Shown here piece by piece: positions 17,842 to 26,140 of a stretch of 64,000 nt of DNA. Below the pieces are notes generated by a model. It made no database searches, was not told where the DNA came from, and saw nothing but the letters and a program-made list of their open reading frames with translations. Within the stretch, counting starts at the first letter, position 1; each line of letters starts with the position of its first letter. Origin of the DNA: Microlunatus elymi (lineage in GTDB: Bacteria; Actinomycetota; Actinomycetes; Propionibacteriales; Propionibacteriaceae). Both the position numbers and the translations under genes were made by a program. The stretch is from positions 2,294,001 to 2,358,000 of the forward strand of contig NZ_CP041692.1 of assembly GCF_007362775.1 (NCBI RefSeq), in the 5' to 3' direction.

Positions 17842-18558
17842 ATGACCGATGGTCCGTACAAGCGCGTACTGCTGAAGCTCTCCGGTGAGGTGTTCGGCGG
17901 CGGCCAGGTCGGCGTCGACCCGAATGTGGTGTCCAGCGTCGCCAAGCAGATCCGGGCGGTCGCCGAGCGTGGCGTCCAGGTCGCGATCGTGGTCGGCGGC
18001 GGCAACTTCTTCCGCGGCGCCGAGCTGCAGCAGCGGGGGATGGAACGTGATCGGGCCGACTACATGGGCATGCTCGGCACGGTGATGAATTGCCTTGCCC
18101 TGCAGGACTTCTGCGAGAAGGAGGGCGTCCAGACCCGGGTGCAGACCGCGATCACCATGGGTCAGGTCGCCGAGCCCTATATCCCGCGCCGGGCCGAACG
18201 GCATCTGGAGAAGGGCCGGGTGGTGATCTTCGGCGCCGGCTCGGGGATGCCGTACTTCTCCACCGACACGGTGGCCGCGCAACGGGCGCTGGAGATCGGC
18301 GCCGAGGTGTTGCTGATGGGCAAGCAGGGCGTGGACGGGGTGTACGACTCCGACCCGCGGCACAACCCGGCCGCGGTCAAGTTCGATGAGCTGACCTACG
18401 ACGAATTCCTCGCCCGCGACCTCAAGGTCGCCGACGCCACCGCGATCAGCATGGCGCGTGATTACAAGCTGCCGATGATCTTCTTCGGGCTGGACGAGGA
18501 GGGCAGCATCGAGGCCGTGGTGGCAGGTGAGAAGATCGGTACCGCGGTGCATGCCTGA
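17842..18558 (+). CDS. pyrH: UMP kinase
   Basis: 238 residues from the ATG at 17842 after an AGGAGG box. Amino-acid-kinase fold signals are [28 protein letters not shown] and [16 protein letters not shown] with a late [18 protein letters not shown]. It phosphorylates UMP to UDP and is normally a hexamer regulated by GTP and UTP. It begins the pyrH-frr-cdsA group after the tsf terminator. Confidence 0.98.
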   Translation: MTDGPYKRVLLKLSGEVFGGGQVGVDPNVVSSVAKQIRAVAERGVQVAIVVGGGNFFRGAELQQRGMERDRADYMGMLGTVMNCLALQDFCEKEGVQTRVQTAITMGQVAEPYIPRRAERHLEKGRVVIFGAGSGMPYFSTDTVAAQRALEIGAEVLLMGKQGVDGVYDSDPRHNPAAVKFDELTYDEFLARDLKVADATAISMARDYKLPMIFFGLDEEGSIEAVVAGEKIGTAVHA

Positions 18559-18638
18559 CGCCGGCGGCACCGCCCGGTAGCCTCACCGCGTACGAGAAGA
18601 ACGAACCGCCAACCAGCACGCTCACCAGGAGACCTACT

Positions 18639-19196
18639 GTGATCGCCGACATCATCTCTGACGCCGAACAGAAGATGGCCAAGGCCATCGATTACGCCAA
18701 GGAGGAGTTCGCCGCGATCCGGACCGGCCGGGCGCATCCGGCGATGTTCTCCAAGCTGACCGCCGACTACTACGGCACCCCGACCCCGATCCAGCAGCTG
18801 GCCAGCTTCAACGTGCCGGAAGCTCGGATGATCATGATCACTCCGTACGACCGCTCCGCGATGGCCGGCATCGAGAAGGCGATCCGCGACTCCGATCTCG
18901 GTGTCAACCCGACCGACGACGGCAACGTCATCCGGGTCACCATGCCGGAGTTGACCGAGGAACGTCGCCGCGAATACATCAAGTTGGCGAAGACGAAGGC
19001 CGAGGAGGCCCGGGTCTCGGTGCGGAGCGTGCGGCGGACCGCCAAGGAAAGCATCGACAAGCTGGTCAAGGATTCCGAGGTCGGCGAGGACGAGGCCGCT
19101 CGCGCCGAGAAGCAGCTCGATTCGGTGACCAAGAAGCACACCGACTCGATCGATGACCTGCTCAAGCACAAGGAATCAGAACTCCTCGAGGTCTGA
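18639..19196 (+). CDS. frr: ribosome recycling factor
   Basis: 185 residues from GTG 18639 with an AGGAG box 7 nt upstream. Family motifs are FAAIRTGRAHPAMF, the GTPTPIQQLASFNVPEARM segment, ESRI-type AIRDSDLGVNPTDDGNVIR and the C-terminal coiled helix VRSVRRTAKE. With EF-G it splits post-termination ribosomes. The stop is directly followed by the cdsA start. Confidence 0.98.
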   Translation: MIADIISDAEQKMAKAIDYAKEEFAAIRTGRAHPAMFSKLTADYYGTPTPIQQLASFNVPEARMIMITPYDRSAMAGIEKAIRDSDLGVNPTDDGNVIRVTMPELTEERRREYIKLAKTKAEEARVSVRSVRRTAKESIDKLVKDSEVGEDEAARAEKQLDSVTKKHTDSIDDLLKHKESELLEV

Positions 19197-20237
19197 GTGA
19201 CTCCCGAGCCGAACTCACCCGGCGAACCCGATCAGGATCCGGAGTTGAATTCACCCGGCGGCCCTGCCCCTGACCCCGTCGAAGGTCCCGCAGCTGTTGA
19301 CGGTCCGGGGTCGGCAGCTCAGCCGCCGAGCGTAGAGTCCGGTGGCGTTGCGTTGCCGGACTGGGGGCATCACGACAAGGCCGACTACGGCCGGGCCGGC
19401 CGGGACCTGAGAGCAGCGACCATCACCGGCGTACTGCTCGGGGCGGCGGTGGTCGCCTCGTTGGCGTTCTTCCGGTTCGGCTTCATCCTGATCATGGCCG
19501 CGCTGACCATCCTGGCCACCATCGAACTGGGCCAGAACTTCCGCCGCCGCGGGATCCGGACCTCGGCGATCCCGATCGCGGTCGGCACCGGCTGCGCGGT
19601 GATCTTTCCCTACCTGGCCCCGTACGTGCCGTCGATCAACGGCAACGGCGAACGGCTGGCCGCCAACGCGGTGCTACTGGGAGTGCTCGGGCTGACCGCG
19701 ATCGTGTCGCTGGCCTGGCGGATGCCGCGCGGCTCGGACGGTTTCCTGGCCGACGCGTCGGCCAGTCTGTTCCTGATCGCCTACGTGCCGTTGCTCGGTT
19801 CCTTCGTGACACTGATGCTGACCGACGATCACGGTGTGCCGCGGGTGGTCACCTTCATCCTGGTGGTGGTGATGAGTGACCTCGGCGGCTACGTCGGCGG
19901 GGTGTTGTTCGGCAAACACAAGCTCGCCCCGGTGATCAGCCCGAAGAAGTCCTGGGAGGGACTGGCCGGATCGGTCGTTTTCTCAACCACCGCAGCGATC
20001 CTGATGGCCGTCTTCGGTTTGGACACGCATTGGTGGGTCGGGCTCGTCCTGGGTCCGTGCCTGGTCGTCGTCGGCACCCTCGGTGATCTGGTCGAGTCCT
20101 TGATCAAGCGCGATCTCGGCATCAAGGACATGAGCAACTTCCTGCCCGGTCACGGCGGTGTGATGGACCGGCTGGACTCGCTGCTGCTGGCCGCCCCGGT
20201 CGCCTGGTTGATCATGTACCTGCTGGTCGCCGGCTGA
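19197..20237 (+). CDS. cdsA: phosphatidate cytidylyltransferase
   Basis: 346 residues from the GTG at 19197, which touches the frr stop (TGAGTG), so translation is probably coupled. The first about 60 residues are a disordered Pro/Asp-rich tail typical of actinobacterial CdsA. About eight membrane segments follow, and the family signature is at the C-terminus: SPKKSWEGLAGSV, then GDLVESLIKRDLGIKDMSNFLPGHGGVMDRLDSLL. It makes CDP-diacylglycerol from phosphatidate and CTP, the precursor of membrane phospholipids. Confidence 0.96.
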   Translation: MTPEPNSPGEPDQDPELNSPGGPAPDPVEGPAAVDGPGSAAQPPSVESGGVALPDWGHHDKADYGRAGRDLRAATITGVLLGAAVVASLAFFRFGFILIMAALTILATIELGQNFRRRGIRTSAIPIAVGTGCAVIFPYLAPYVPSINGNGERLAANAVLLGVLGLTAIVSLAWRMPRGSDGFLADASASLFLIAYVPLLGSFVTLMLTDDHGVPRVVTFILVVVMSDLGGYVGGVLFGKHKLAPVISPKKSWEGLAGSVVFSTTAAILMAVFGLDTHWWVGLVLGPCLVVVGTLGDLVESLIKRDLGIKDMSNFLPGHGGVMDRLDSLLLAAPVAWLIMYLLVAG

Positions 20238-20261
20238 CCTCGCCCCATCTCAGCCCCAGCC

Positions 20262-20331
20262 ACAGCCGCACCACTTGGCGCCAGCCGCACCGGTTGCAAC
20301 TGGTGCGGCTGGCGCTAAGTGGTGCGGCTGT
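20262..20331. repeat. 70-bp near-perfect loopless palindrome (copy 1)
   Basis: Centre between 20296 and 20297. All 35 pairs are complementary except two positions that would be G-U in RNA. Outer arm ACAGCCGCACCACTTG and inner CCGCACCGG are shared with a second 70-bp palindrome at 61184-61253, while the middle differs in a compensatory way. It starts 24 bp after the cdsA stop and lies between cdsA and a convergent gene, so it may act as a terminator. The remaining sequence to 20636 holds a nested inverted repeat and no gene. Confidence 0.85.
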
Positions 20332-20433
20332 GCGTTGAGCCGGGCTGTTCGGGTGCCGCAGTCGGGTTCAGGTGCGGCTATCCGTCTGCGGTGGCCGGTT
20401 TCCAACCACAGGTGGAGTCCGGGTCCAGTCACC

Positions 20434-20500
20434 AAGATCAACTTGCGTGACGAAGGTGCAGCTCCGAGGGCGCGATTCCCGCGCCATCATCACGCAAGTT
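20434..20500. repeat. nested inverted repeat in the cdsA-SnoaL gap
   Basis: Outer arms AACTTGCGTGA (20440-20450) and TCACGCAAGTT (20490-20500), inner arms GGCGCG (20469-20474) and CGCGCC (20480-20485). The left edge overlaps a copy of the frequent 11-mer AAGATCAACTT (20434-20444). No coding sequence covers it. It could be a terminator for the convergent SnoaL gene or a small mobile repeat. Confidence 0.6.
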
Positions 20501-20636
20501 CGTCCGGCCGGACGCATGGAGGATGCCGCGTTGAGCATCTTCGCGATCCACCCCGACCCGAGCCTCGGTCGAGCAACATCGATCTGCCGACGCGACCACG
20601 GTGCCGTGCCGGCCCCTGGGATCGACGGTGCCCCAG

Positions 20637-21071
20637 TCAGGCCACCCGCTCCGGCCGGGCGAGACGATCCAGCACGCCGGTCTGGGCGAGCAGGGCGAAC
20701 CGGTCCGGGACGCCCCAGTGTTCGACGATCCGGCCGTCGACGACTCGGGCGATGTCGACCACGGTGATGTCGACCGGCCGCCCACTGGGCGGTCCGAAGA
20801 ACGGGCCGGTCGCAGTCGCCGTGACCCGCACCCGGATCCAGGTCGTGCCGTCCTTCTCGGCCCAGTCCTCGACGGTGAATTCGAGGTCGGGAATCGCGGT
20901 GTGCACGTCGCGGATCGCGTCCTTGACCTTCTGGATCGCGGTCGGGCCGCGGCCGGCCAGCCCGAACTGATGCTCGATCAGGTCCGGCGCGCACAACTCG
21001 TCGACGATCGCGGTGTCGCCGGTGGCGAACCCCTCGGCGAACATCCGGCGGAGCGGGGTGATGGTGTCCAT
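20637..21071 (-). CDS. SnoaL-like / ester cyclase family protein (NTF2 fold)
   Basis: 144 residues, MDTITPLRRMFAEGFATGD onward. The pattern of an N-terminal helix, LCAPDLIEHQFGL, then VKDAIRDVHTAIPDLEFTVED and a C-terminal VDIARVVDGRIVEHWGVPD is typical of SnoaL-like proteins. Such proteins bind or isomerise small hydrophobic compounds; the true substrate is unknown. It is divergent from a TetR gene with palindromic sites between them, so it is probably a target of that regulator. Confidence 0.85.
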   Translation of the reverse strand: MDTITPLRRMFAEGFATGDTAIVDELCAPDLIEHQFGLAGRGPTAIQKVKDAIRDVHTAIPDLEFTVEDWAEKDGTTWIRVRVTATATGPFFGPPSGRPVDITVVDIARVVDGRIVEHWGVPDRFALLAQTGVLDRLARPERVA

Positions 21072-21094
21072 GGGAAAGCCTCCTCAGGCCATTG

Positions 21095-21146
21095 ATGCAG
21101 TAAATCTGTTGTGAGTGCAGTACCACTGCAATGAATGTAGTGCTAC
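21095..21146. promoter_or_regulatory. candidate TetR operator region between divergent genes
   Basis: TGCAGTACCACTGCA (21116-21130) is a perfect 6-3-6 inverted repeat. A half-site TGCAGTA (21095-21101) precedes it and a shorter palindrome GTAGTGCTAC (21137-21146) follows. These lie between the SnoaL and TetR starts, in a region clearly richer in A/T than its surroundings. Repression of both genes by the adjacent TetR protein is inferred. Confidence 0.6.
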
Positions 21147-21156
21147 TGTCCTCCGC

Positions 21157-21828
21157 GTGGAGCAGGCTGTCAAGAGGTCAACCGGGCGGACGTCGTCGAG
21201 TTCGGCTGCGGTGAGTGCCGATCGACGGCCGAGCTATCGCCAACAGCAGGCGGCGGCCACCAGGGATCGGATCGCCGAGGCCGCCCGGAGGCTGTTCGCC
21301 GAGCTTGGCTACGGGGCAACCAGCATGGCCGCGATCGCGGCCGAGGCCGGGGTCGCCGATCGGACCGTCTACTCGGCGTTCGGCAGCAAACGCGAGATCC
21401 TCTCAATGATCTGCGAGCAGTGGCTGGAGCGTGCCGGCGTACGCGACCGAGCGGCACAGGTGCTCGCAGAACCGGACCCGAAGCGCCGGTTGCAGGGGGC
21501 GGCGTCCTGGCTCCGAGCCCTGTACGAGGCCGGATTCGACGTGGTGTTGATCTTCGAGGCGGCCACCGACGACAGCCCGGAGACCCGCGAGTTGCTGCGT
21601 TCCAAGTTGGCCGGTCGGAACCAGGTGATGGACGCCATGATCGCCTCCCTCGGCGACGCGCTGACCATGCCGTTGGCGCGGGCGCAGGCGGTCTATCGCG
21701 CGCTGGCCGCGGCAGGTGTCTATCGTGAGTTCGTCCAGGAGTCCGGCTGGTCGCCCCAACAGTTCGAGGACTGGGTGGCCGAGATCCTGCAGCGACAACT
21801 CCTGGATCGCACCAGCTCAGCACACTGA
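21157..21828 (+). CDS. TetR family transcriptional regulator
   Basis: 223 residues from the GTG at 21157; the frame extends to 21115 but that part overlaps the candidate operator. After a Ser-rich N-terminus the helix-turn-helix reads RDRIAEAARRLFAELGYGATSMAAIAAEAGVADRTVYSAFGSKREIL, the standard TetR pattern shown here in its parts: RLFAELGYGATSMAAIA then RTVYSAFGSK. The ligand-binding half is divergent. It probably controls the divergent SnoaL-like gene and itself. Confidence 0.92.
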   Translation: MEQAVKRSTGRTSSSSAAVSADRRPSYRQQQAAATRDRIAEAARRLFAELGYGATSMAAIAAEAGVADRTVYSAFGSKREILSMICEQWLERAGVRDRAAQVLAEPDPKRRLQGAASWLRALYEAGFDVVLIFEAATDDSPETRELLRSKLAGRNQVMDAMIASLGDALTMPLARAQAVYRALAAAGVYREFVQESGWSPQQFEDWVAEILQRQLLDRTSSAH

Positions 21829-21980
21829 GCGTCCCGGGACGTGCATGAGTCAGGGGAAGGAGTGACCCCCTGGCAGTCCATGCTTTCCCACGCCGACCCA
21901 CCCGGTACATGGATCAACAACATGGGCGTCCATCCGGTGGGGCGGACGATTGCATCCGTCATCCCAGGACGCCATGAACA

Positions 21981-22002
21981 GCGCACGCACGCTCGCGTGC
22001 GC
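21981..22002 (+). other. short hairpin in the leader of the secreted-protein gene
   Basis: GCGCACGC (21981-21988) and GCGTGCGC (21995-22002) form an 8-bp stem with a 6-nt loop, about 20 nt before the ribosome-binding site of the secreted protein gene. No U-run follows. It may affect translation or stability; function unknown. Confidence 0.4.
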
Positions 22003-22036
22003 CGATGGCGGCTGGGACCCTCCGAGAAGGACCCGA

Positions 22037-22555
22037 ATGAAGAAACAGATCATCGCGTCGATCGCAGCCACCGCACTGACCGCCGGCGGCCTGGTCGTCG
22101 CCACCGCCGCGCCCGCGCAGGCAATGTGTCCTGACAAGACCGGCTACACGCTGCACGCGACGCAGGTCGCGATGCCTTTCAAGCATGTCAAGCAGTTCAA
22201 GGACGGAAAGGGCGGCAAGATCGTCGTCTCCAAGTCCTACTCCGGCAGCGTCAGCTACAACGTGACGGCGGGTGCGGAGGCCGAGGTCGGAACCGTCTTC
22301 GCCAAGGCGAAGGTCTCGGTCAGTTCCTCCCTGACCAAGACGAACTCGACCTCGGCGACCCATACCTATGAGCACGCGATCTCGAAGGGGAAGTACGGCC
22401 ACGTGCGTTACGTCTCCTGGGGCAAGCGGGTCTCCTGGAAGAAGTGGCACCAGGTCACCACTTCCAAGGGTTGCCAGATCAAGAACCTGCGGAGCGGAGT
22501 GATCAACTTCCCGACCAAGTCGGAGGGCTGGCAGTACTGGGAAACCAAGAGCTGA
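22037..22555 (+). CDS. small secreted protein of unknown function
   Basis: 172 residues from the ATG at 22037, preceded by GAGAAGGA. A clear signal peptide (about 1-29) ends APAQA. The mature protein of about 143 residues is basic and rich in Ser, Thr, Lys and Tyr. It has two cysteines (about 31 and 146) that could pair. The central stretch near 60-115 alternates polar and small or aliphatic residues, as in amphipathic beta-hairpins of pore-forming proteins, but I cannot assign a family. A Trp/Lys-rich segment (GKRVSWKKWHQ) follows. Stand-alone gene between tetR and a DUF72 gene. Confidence 0.8.
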   Translation: MKKQIIASIAATALTAGGLVVATAAPAQAMCPDKTGYTLHATQVAMPFKHVKQFKDGKGGKIVVSKSYSGSVSYNVTAGAEAEVGTVFAKAKVSVSSSLTKTNSTSATHTYEHAISKGKYGHVRYVSWGKRVSWKKWHQVTTSKGCQIKNLRSGVINFPTKSEGWQYWETKS

Positions 22556-22563
22556 CCTGCCGG

Positions 22564-23397
22564 TCAGGGTCCGGTCCGCCCTGCGATGCCGAGACGTTCG
22601 GCCAGCGCCATCGCATCGTAGGGGGACCGGACCTTCACGTCGTTGTCGAAGTACACAAAGAAATCCGGGGCCTGGCGGCTCCAGAAGTTGATCTTCCTCG
22701 CCCAGCTGTCAAGACCCTCGTCGGTGTAGCCGCTGACGTAGAGTTCGTCGGCACCGTGCAGCCGGACATAGCCGAAGTCTGCGGTCAGTTCCTCGATCTG
22801 CGGCCACTTGCCGGCCGTGTCGGCGATCACGATCGCGATCCGATGATCATGAAGCAGATCCAGCAACCCCGGGGTCTTGAAACTGTCGTGGCGGACCTCG
22901 AGCGCGTGCCGGATCGGTTGCTCGGGATCCTCCGCCGTGAGCAGCACCCGGTCCCCGGTCAGTTTTTGATCATGGTCGGCGCCGATCGCGACCGCCTCGC
23001 CGTGGGTGCGGGGCAGTGCGGTGAAGAAGTCGGCCAGCCGGCCGGGGGCGTAGCCGAAGTTCGGCGGCAGCTGCCACAGGATCGGGCCGAGCTTGGGGCC
23101 CAGCGCCAGCAGGCCGGAGACGAAGAAGTTGGCCAGGGACGCGCGCGGGTCCAGCAGTCGCTTCATGTGGGTGATGAATCGGCCGCCCTTGACCGAGAAG
23201 ACGAAGTCGTCGGGCGTCTGCTGACGCCAGAGCGCGAAGCTCGACGGCCGTTGCAGGGAGTAGAAGGTGCCGTTGATCTCGATCGAGTTCATCCGCTCGG
23301 CGGCGTACGCCAACTCCTGCTTGTGCGGCAGACCCTTCGGGTAGAAGCTGCCGCGCCACGGCGGGTAGGTCCAGCCGGATATACCGACCCTGATCAT
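22564..23397 (-). CDS. DUF72 family protein (TIM-barrel, YecE-like)
   Basis: 277 residues from the ATG at 23397 (MIRVGISGWTYPPW); a GTG at 23418 is possible. Family motifs are GISGWTYPPWRGSFYP, NSIEINGTFYSLQ, FSVKGGRFITHMKRL, ILWQLPPNFGYAP, EVRHDSF and YVRLHGADELYVSGY. DUF72 proteins are TIM barrels of unknown activity. It is convergent with the secreted-protein gene, with only 8 bp between the stops. Confidence 0.93.
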   Translation of the reverse strand: MIRVGISGWTYPPWRGSFYPKGLPHKQELAYAAERMNSIEINGTFYSLQRPSSFALWRQQTPDDFVFSVKGGRFITHMKRLLDPRASLANFFVSGLLALGPKLGPILWQLPPNFGYAPGRLADFFTALPRTHGEAVAIGADHDQKLTGDRVLLTAEDPEQPIRHALEVRHDSFKTPGLLDLLHDHRIAIVIADTAGKWPQIEELTADFGYVRLHGADELYVSGYTDEGLDSWARKINFWSRQAPDFFVYFDNDVKVRSPYDAMALAERLGIAGRTGP

Positions 23398-23478
23398 GGA
23401 CCCGATGGTAGAGGCCACTCGCCGGGATCCAGTTGGACTTCCGCGAATCCTGCTGCCGCAGAAGTCAACGGACCAATC

Positions 23479-23907
23479 TCACAACACCATCAGGTGTTCG
23501 GCAGTGGCTCGCGGAACGGAATCGAGTTCGATCGACTGGTCGAAGGTGACCAGCCGGCCATCGTGCTCGACGGCGAGCGACAGGAGGTAGCTGTCCGTGA
23601 TCTGCGGGGACCTCAGCAGATGCGACGGGTCGATGTGATCTCGACTCGTGACGGTGACGTCACTTGCCCAGAAGGAATGCTGTTCGGTAGCGGTTGCCTC
23701 CGCCAGCAACTCGATGGCCTGCGCCGGCGGAATCGGATGGGGATACCTGGGCTGGCTGATGATCCTGATGAATCCGTTCTCGGTGATCGCGCAACTTGCC
23801 CAACCATCGTCGATCTCCGCGTCGAGCCACTCCCAGGCCGTGGCGTGGCCGACGTGGTCGGAGTCGAAGAGTGCCAACAGGACATTTACGTCGAGGAGCG
23901 CGGTCAC
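23479..23907 (-). CDS. VapC-type PIN-domain toxin
   Basis: 142 residues. PIN-domain acidic residues are visible in MTALLDVNVLLALFD, CAITENGFIRI, ITDSYLLSLA and LVTFDQSIE, giving a four-acid metal site expected to cleave RNA. Members of this subgroup also carry the ISQPRYPHP segment seen here. The start overlaps the antitoxin stop by four bases (23904-23907), the usual toxin-antitoxin coupling. Target RNA unknown. Confidence 0.92.
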   Translation of the reverse strand: MTALLDVNVLLALFDSDHVGHATAWEWLDAEIDDGWASCAITENGFIRIISQPRYPHPIPPAQAIELLAEATATEQHSFWASDVTVTSRDHIDPSHLLRSPQITDSYLLSLAVEHDGRLVTFDQSIELDSVPRATAEHLMVL

Positions 23908-24143
23908 AGCGCCTCGTCGTCGCGGATGTCGTCGATGAGTTCATTGGTCACCACTCCGCCGCGGTGTGGTAGCGGACGGAAGCCGTAACGGGCTTCTTCG
24001 GTCCGCGCGGAGTGGGTAGCTGATCGGGTGAGCGACTGCCTCGCGAGCTCCGACAGGACCTCGCCGGCGGTTCGGTGTTCCCGCGCGGCTCGTTCCTTCA
24101 CCGCCCGCAGGACATCATCATCTACCGTCAACGTTGTGCGCAT
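23904..24143 (-). CDS. VapB-type ribbon-helix-helix antitoxin
   Basis: 79 residues starting MRTTLTVDDDVLRAVKERA, a ribbon-helix-helix DNA-binding N-terminus, followed by a flexible C-terminal tail (YGFRPLPHRGGVVTNELID) that would wrap the toxin. It neutralises the PIN toxin and should autorepress the operon. No ribosome-binding site precedes the ATG; a -10-like TATCAT lies seven bases upstream, suggesting a leaderless transcript. Confidence 0.9.
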   Translation of the reverse strand: MRTTLTVDDDVLRAVKERAAREHRTAGEVLSELARQSLTRSATHSARTEEARYGFRPLPHRGGVVTNELIDDIRDDEAL

Positions 24144-24170
24144 GCATCAGATGATACTGCATCAGATGCA
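24143..24170 (-). promoter_or_regulatory. vapBC promoter and candidate VapB operator
   Basis: TGCATCAGATGCA (24158-24170) is palindromic apart from its central base and is repeated 15 bp away as TGCATCAGATGAT (24143-24155). The -10-like TATCAT (24156-24151, - strand) lies between the two, 7 nt before the antitoxin ATG. Transcription would start at or next to the start codon. Tandem palindromic sites over the promoter fit cooperative VapB or VapBC autoregulation. Confidence 0.65.
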
Positions 24171-24274
24171 CAGTCCGATCGCATCTCTGGCGACTGAGCA
24201 TCGGGAGGGAGCAGGCGTGGCACGGTCGTGATCAACTTCGCCGGGCCCGATCGACATGGGAGAATGCCAAGGCC

Positions 24275-25399
24275 ATGACTTCTCTTCCCCTCGTTTTCGA
24301 CGCGCCCAAACGCGGCCTGCCGCCGAAGCATCTCGCCGACTTCACGCCCGAGGAACGAGCCGAGCGAGTCGCAGCGCTGGGGGAGAAGCCGTTTCGGGCC
24401 AAGCAGCTGTCCAACCACTACTTCTCCCGGCTCACGGTTGATCCGGCGCAGATGACCGACATCCCCGCCGGCTCCCGGGATCGGCTGGTGTCCGAGCTGA
24501 TGCCGCCGCTGTTGACCGAGATCCGGGCGCTGGCCTGCGATGACGGAAGCACGCGCAAGACGCTGTGGCGGGCCCACGACGGGACGTTGCTGGAGAGCGT
24601 GCTGATGCGCTATCCGGATCGGGCCACGCTGTGCATCTCCAGTCAGGCCGGCTGCGGAATGGCCTGCCCGTTCTGCGCCACCGGTCAGGGCGGGCTGGAA
24701 CGCAACCTGTCCACCGCCGAGATCGTCGATCAGGTCCGCTCGGCCGCCGCGGTGATGCGGGACGGGCTGATGCCCGACTCGACCGGCGTACCGACTCCGG
24801 GCCGGCTGTCCAACATCGTCTTCATGGGCATGGGCGAGCCGCTGGCCAACTACAAGCGGGTGGTCGCCGCGGTCCGCCGGATCACCGAACCGGCGCCGGC
24901 CGGGCTGGGCATCTCCCAGCGCTCGGTCACCGTGTCCACGGTCGGTCTGGCGCCGGCCATCCGCAAGCTGGCCGAGGAGAGGATGCAGGTCCGGCTGGCG
25001 GTCTCGCTACACACGCCCGACGACGAGTTGCGCGACACCCTGGTCCCGGTGAACAACCGCTGGTCGGTCGACGAGGTGCTCCAGGCCGCGCGCTATTACG
25101 CCGACACGTCGGGGCGCCGGGTCTCCATCGAGTACGCGCTGATCCGCGACGTCAACGACCAGCCGTGGCGGGCCGACCTGCTGGCCGAGCGACTGCGCCA
25201 GCACCTCGGCCAGTTGGTGCACGTCAACGTGATCCCGCTGAACCCGACACCGGGATCGCAGTGGGACGCCAGCCCGAAGCCGGTGGAGCGCGAGTTCGTC
25301 CGCCGGGTCAACGCCGGCGGCGTGGCCTGCACCGTACGCGACACCCGCGGCCAGGAGATCGCCGCGGCCTGCGGTCAGCTGGCGGCGTTGGAGAACTGA
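24275..25399 (+). CDS. rlmN: 23S rRNA (adenine(2503)-C(2))-methyltransferase
   Basis: 374 residues. The radical-SAM cluster motif is [11 protein letters not shown], and other signatures are [45 protein letters not shown] and [11 protein letters not shown]. It uses two SAM molecules and a methyl-Cys intermediate to methylate A2503 of 23S rRNA and A37 of some tRNAs. It normally follows cdsA; here a 4-kb accessory block separates them. Confidence 0.97.
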   Translation: MTSLPLVFDAPKRGLPPKHLADFTPEERAERVAALGEKPFRAKQLSNHYFSRLTVDPAQMTDIPAGSRDRLVSELMPPLLTEIRALACDDGSTRKTLWRAHDGTLLESVLMRYPDRATLCISSQAGCGMACPFCATGQGGLERNLSTAEIVDQVRSAAAVMRDGLMPDSTGVPTPGRLSNIVFMGMGEPLANYKRVVAAVRRITEPAPAGLGISQRSVTVSTVGLAPAIRKLAEERMQVRLAVSLHTPDDELRDTLVPVNNRWSVDEVLQAARYYADTSGRRVSIEYALIRDVNDQPWRADLLAERLRQHLGQLVHVNVIPLNPTPGSQWDASPKPVEREFVRRVNAGGVACTVRDTRGQEIAAACGQLAALEN

Positions 25400-25406
25400 G
25401 CTCTGA

Positions 25407-26111
25407 TCAGCGAGCGGTGAAGAGGGTCACCGCTCCCGGGTAGCTGCGTTCCCCCTCGTACGGCGGCAGGTTGGCGGCCAGCTCGGCGTCGAACGAGGCG
25501 AGATATTCCTGTGCTCGTTGGTGATCGGCCACCGCGAGTGGCGTGACCTCGCACGCCTCGACCCGATCGAAGTGGCGCCGCAGCGCGGCCTCGCCGTTCT
25601 CCGAACTGAACTGGGTGATCAGCAACGGCGCACCGGCCGCCGCCAGCAGGCCGCCGGCATGGTGATCACCGTTCGTGATCGCCACGAAGCTGCCGCCGGG
25701 CCGCAGCACCCGGCGTACCCCGGCGAGGGTGCGATCAAGATCAGGAACGTGGTAGAGCATCCAGGCTGCCAGCACCGCCTCGAAGCGATCATCGTCGAAC
25801 GGCAGGTCGTCGGCATCGACGACCTGGGCAGCAACGCCGCGTTCGGCGGTCAACTCCACCATCCGCTCGGACTGATCCGTCGCCAACACGTCGGTGCCGG
25901 GAAGCTCGCGGCTGATCCGCTCGGCGAGCAGACCGGTCCCACAGCCGATCTCCAGCAGCGACTTCGGGTCGGCGGCCCGCAAGATCTCGACGGCGATGTC
26001 CTGCGGGGTGATCCCGTCGGCCGGTGGCTGCCAGATCGACATCCGGGTGGTCAAACCGGTCTCTCGGCCGTACTGCTCGCGGACCGACTGGCGTTCGTTA
26101 CCGATGGGCAT
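25407..26111 (-). CDS. class I SAM-dependent methyltransferase
   Basis: 234 residues. SAM-binding motif I is LLEIGCGTGLLAERI, motif II is DVLATDQSERMVEL, then DDLPFDDDRFEAVLAAWMLYHVPDLDRTLAGVRRVLRPGG in parts: FDDDRFEAVLAAWMLYHV followed by RVLRPGGSFVAITNG. This is the UbiE/Methyltransf_11 layout. Soluble; substrate unknown. Convergent with rlmN, with 7 bp between stops. Confidence 0.92.
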   Translation of the reverse strand: MPIGNERQSVREQYGRETGLTTRMSIWQPPADGITPQDIAVEILRAADPKSLLEIGCGTGLLAERISRELPGTDVLATDQSERMVELTAERGVAAQVVDADDLPFDDDRFEAVLAAWMLYHVPDLDRTLAGVRRVLRPGGSFVAITNGDHHAGGLLAAAGAPLLITQFSSENGEAALRRHFDRVEACEVTPLAVADHQRAQEYLASFDAELAANLPPYEGERSYPGAVTLFTAR

Positions 26112-26140
26112 GAGGTCAACGTACGCGACGCGATGATCAC

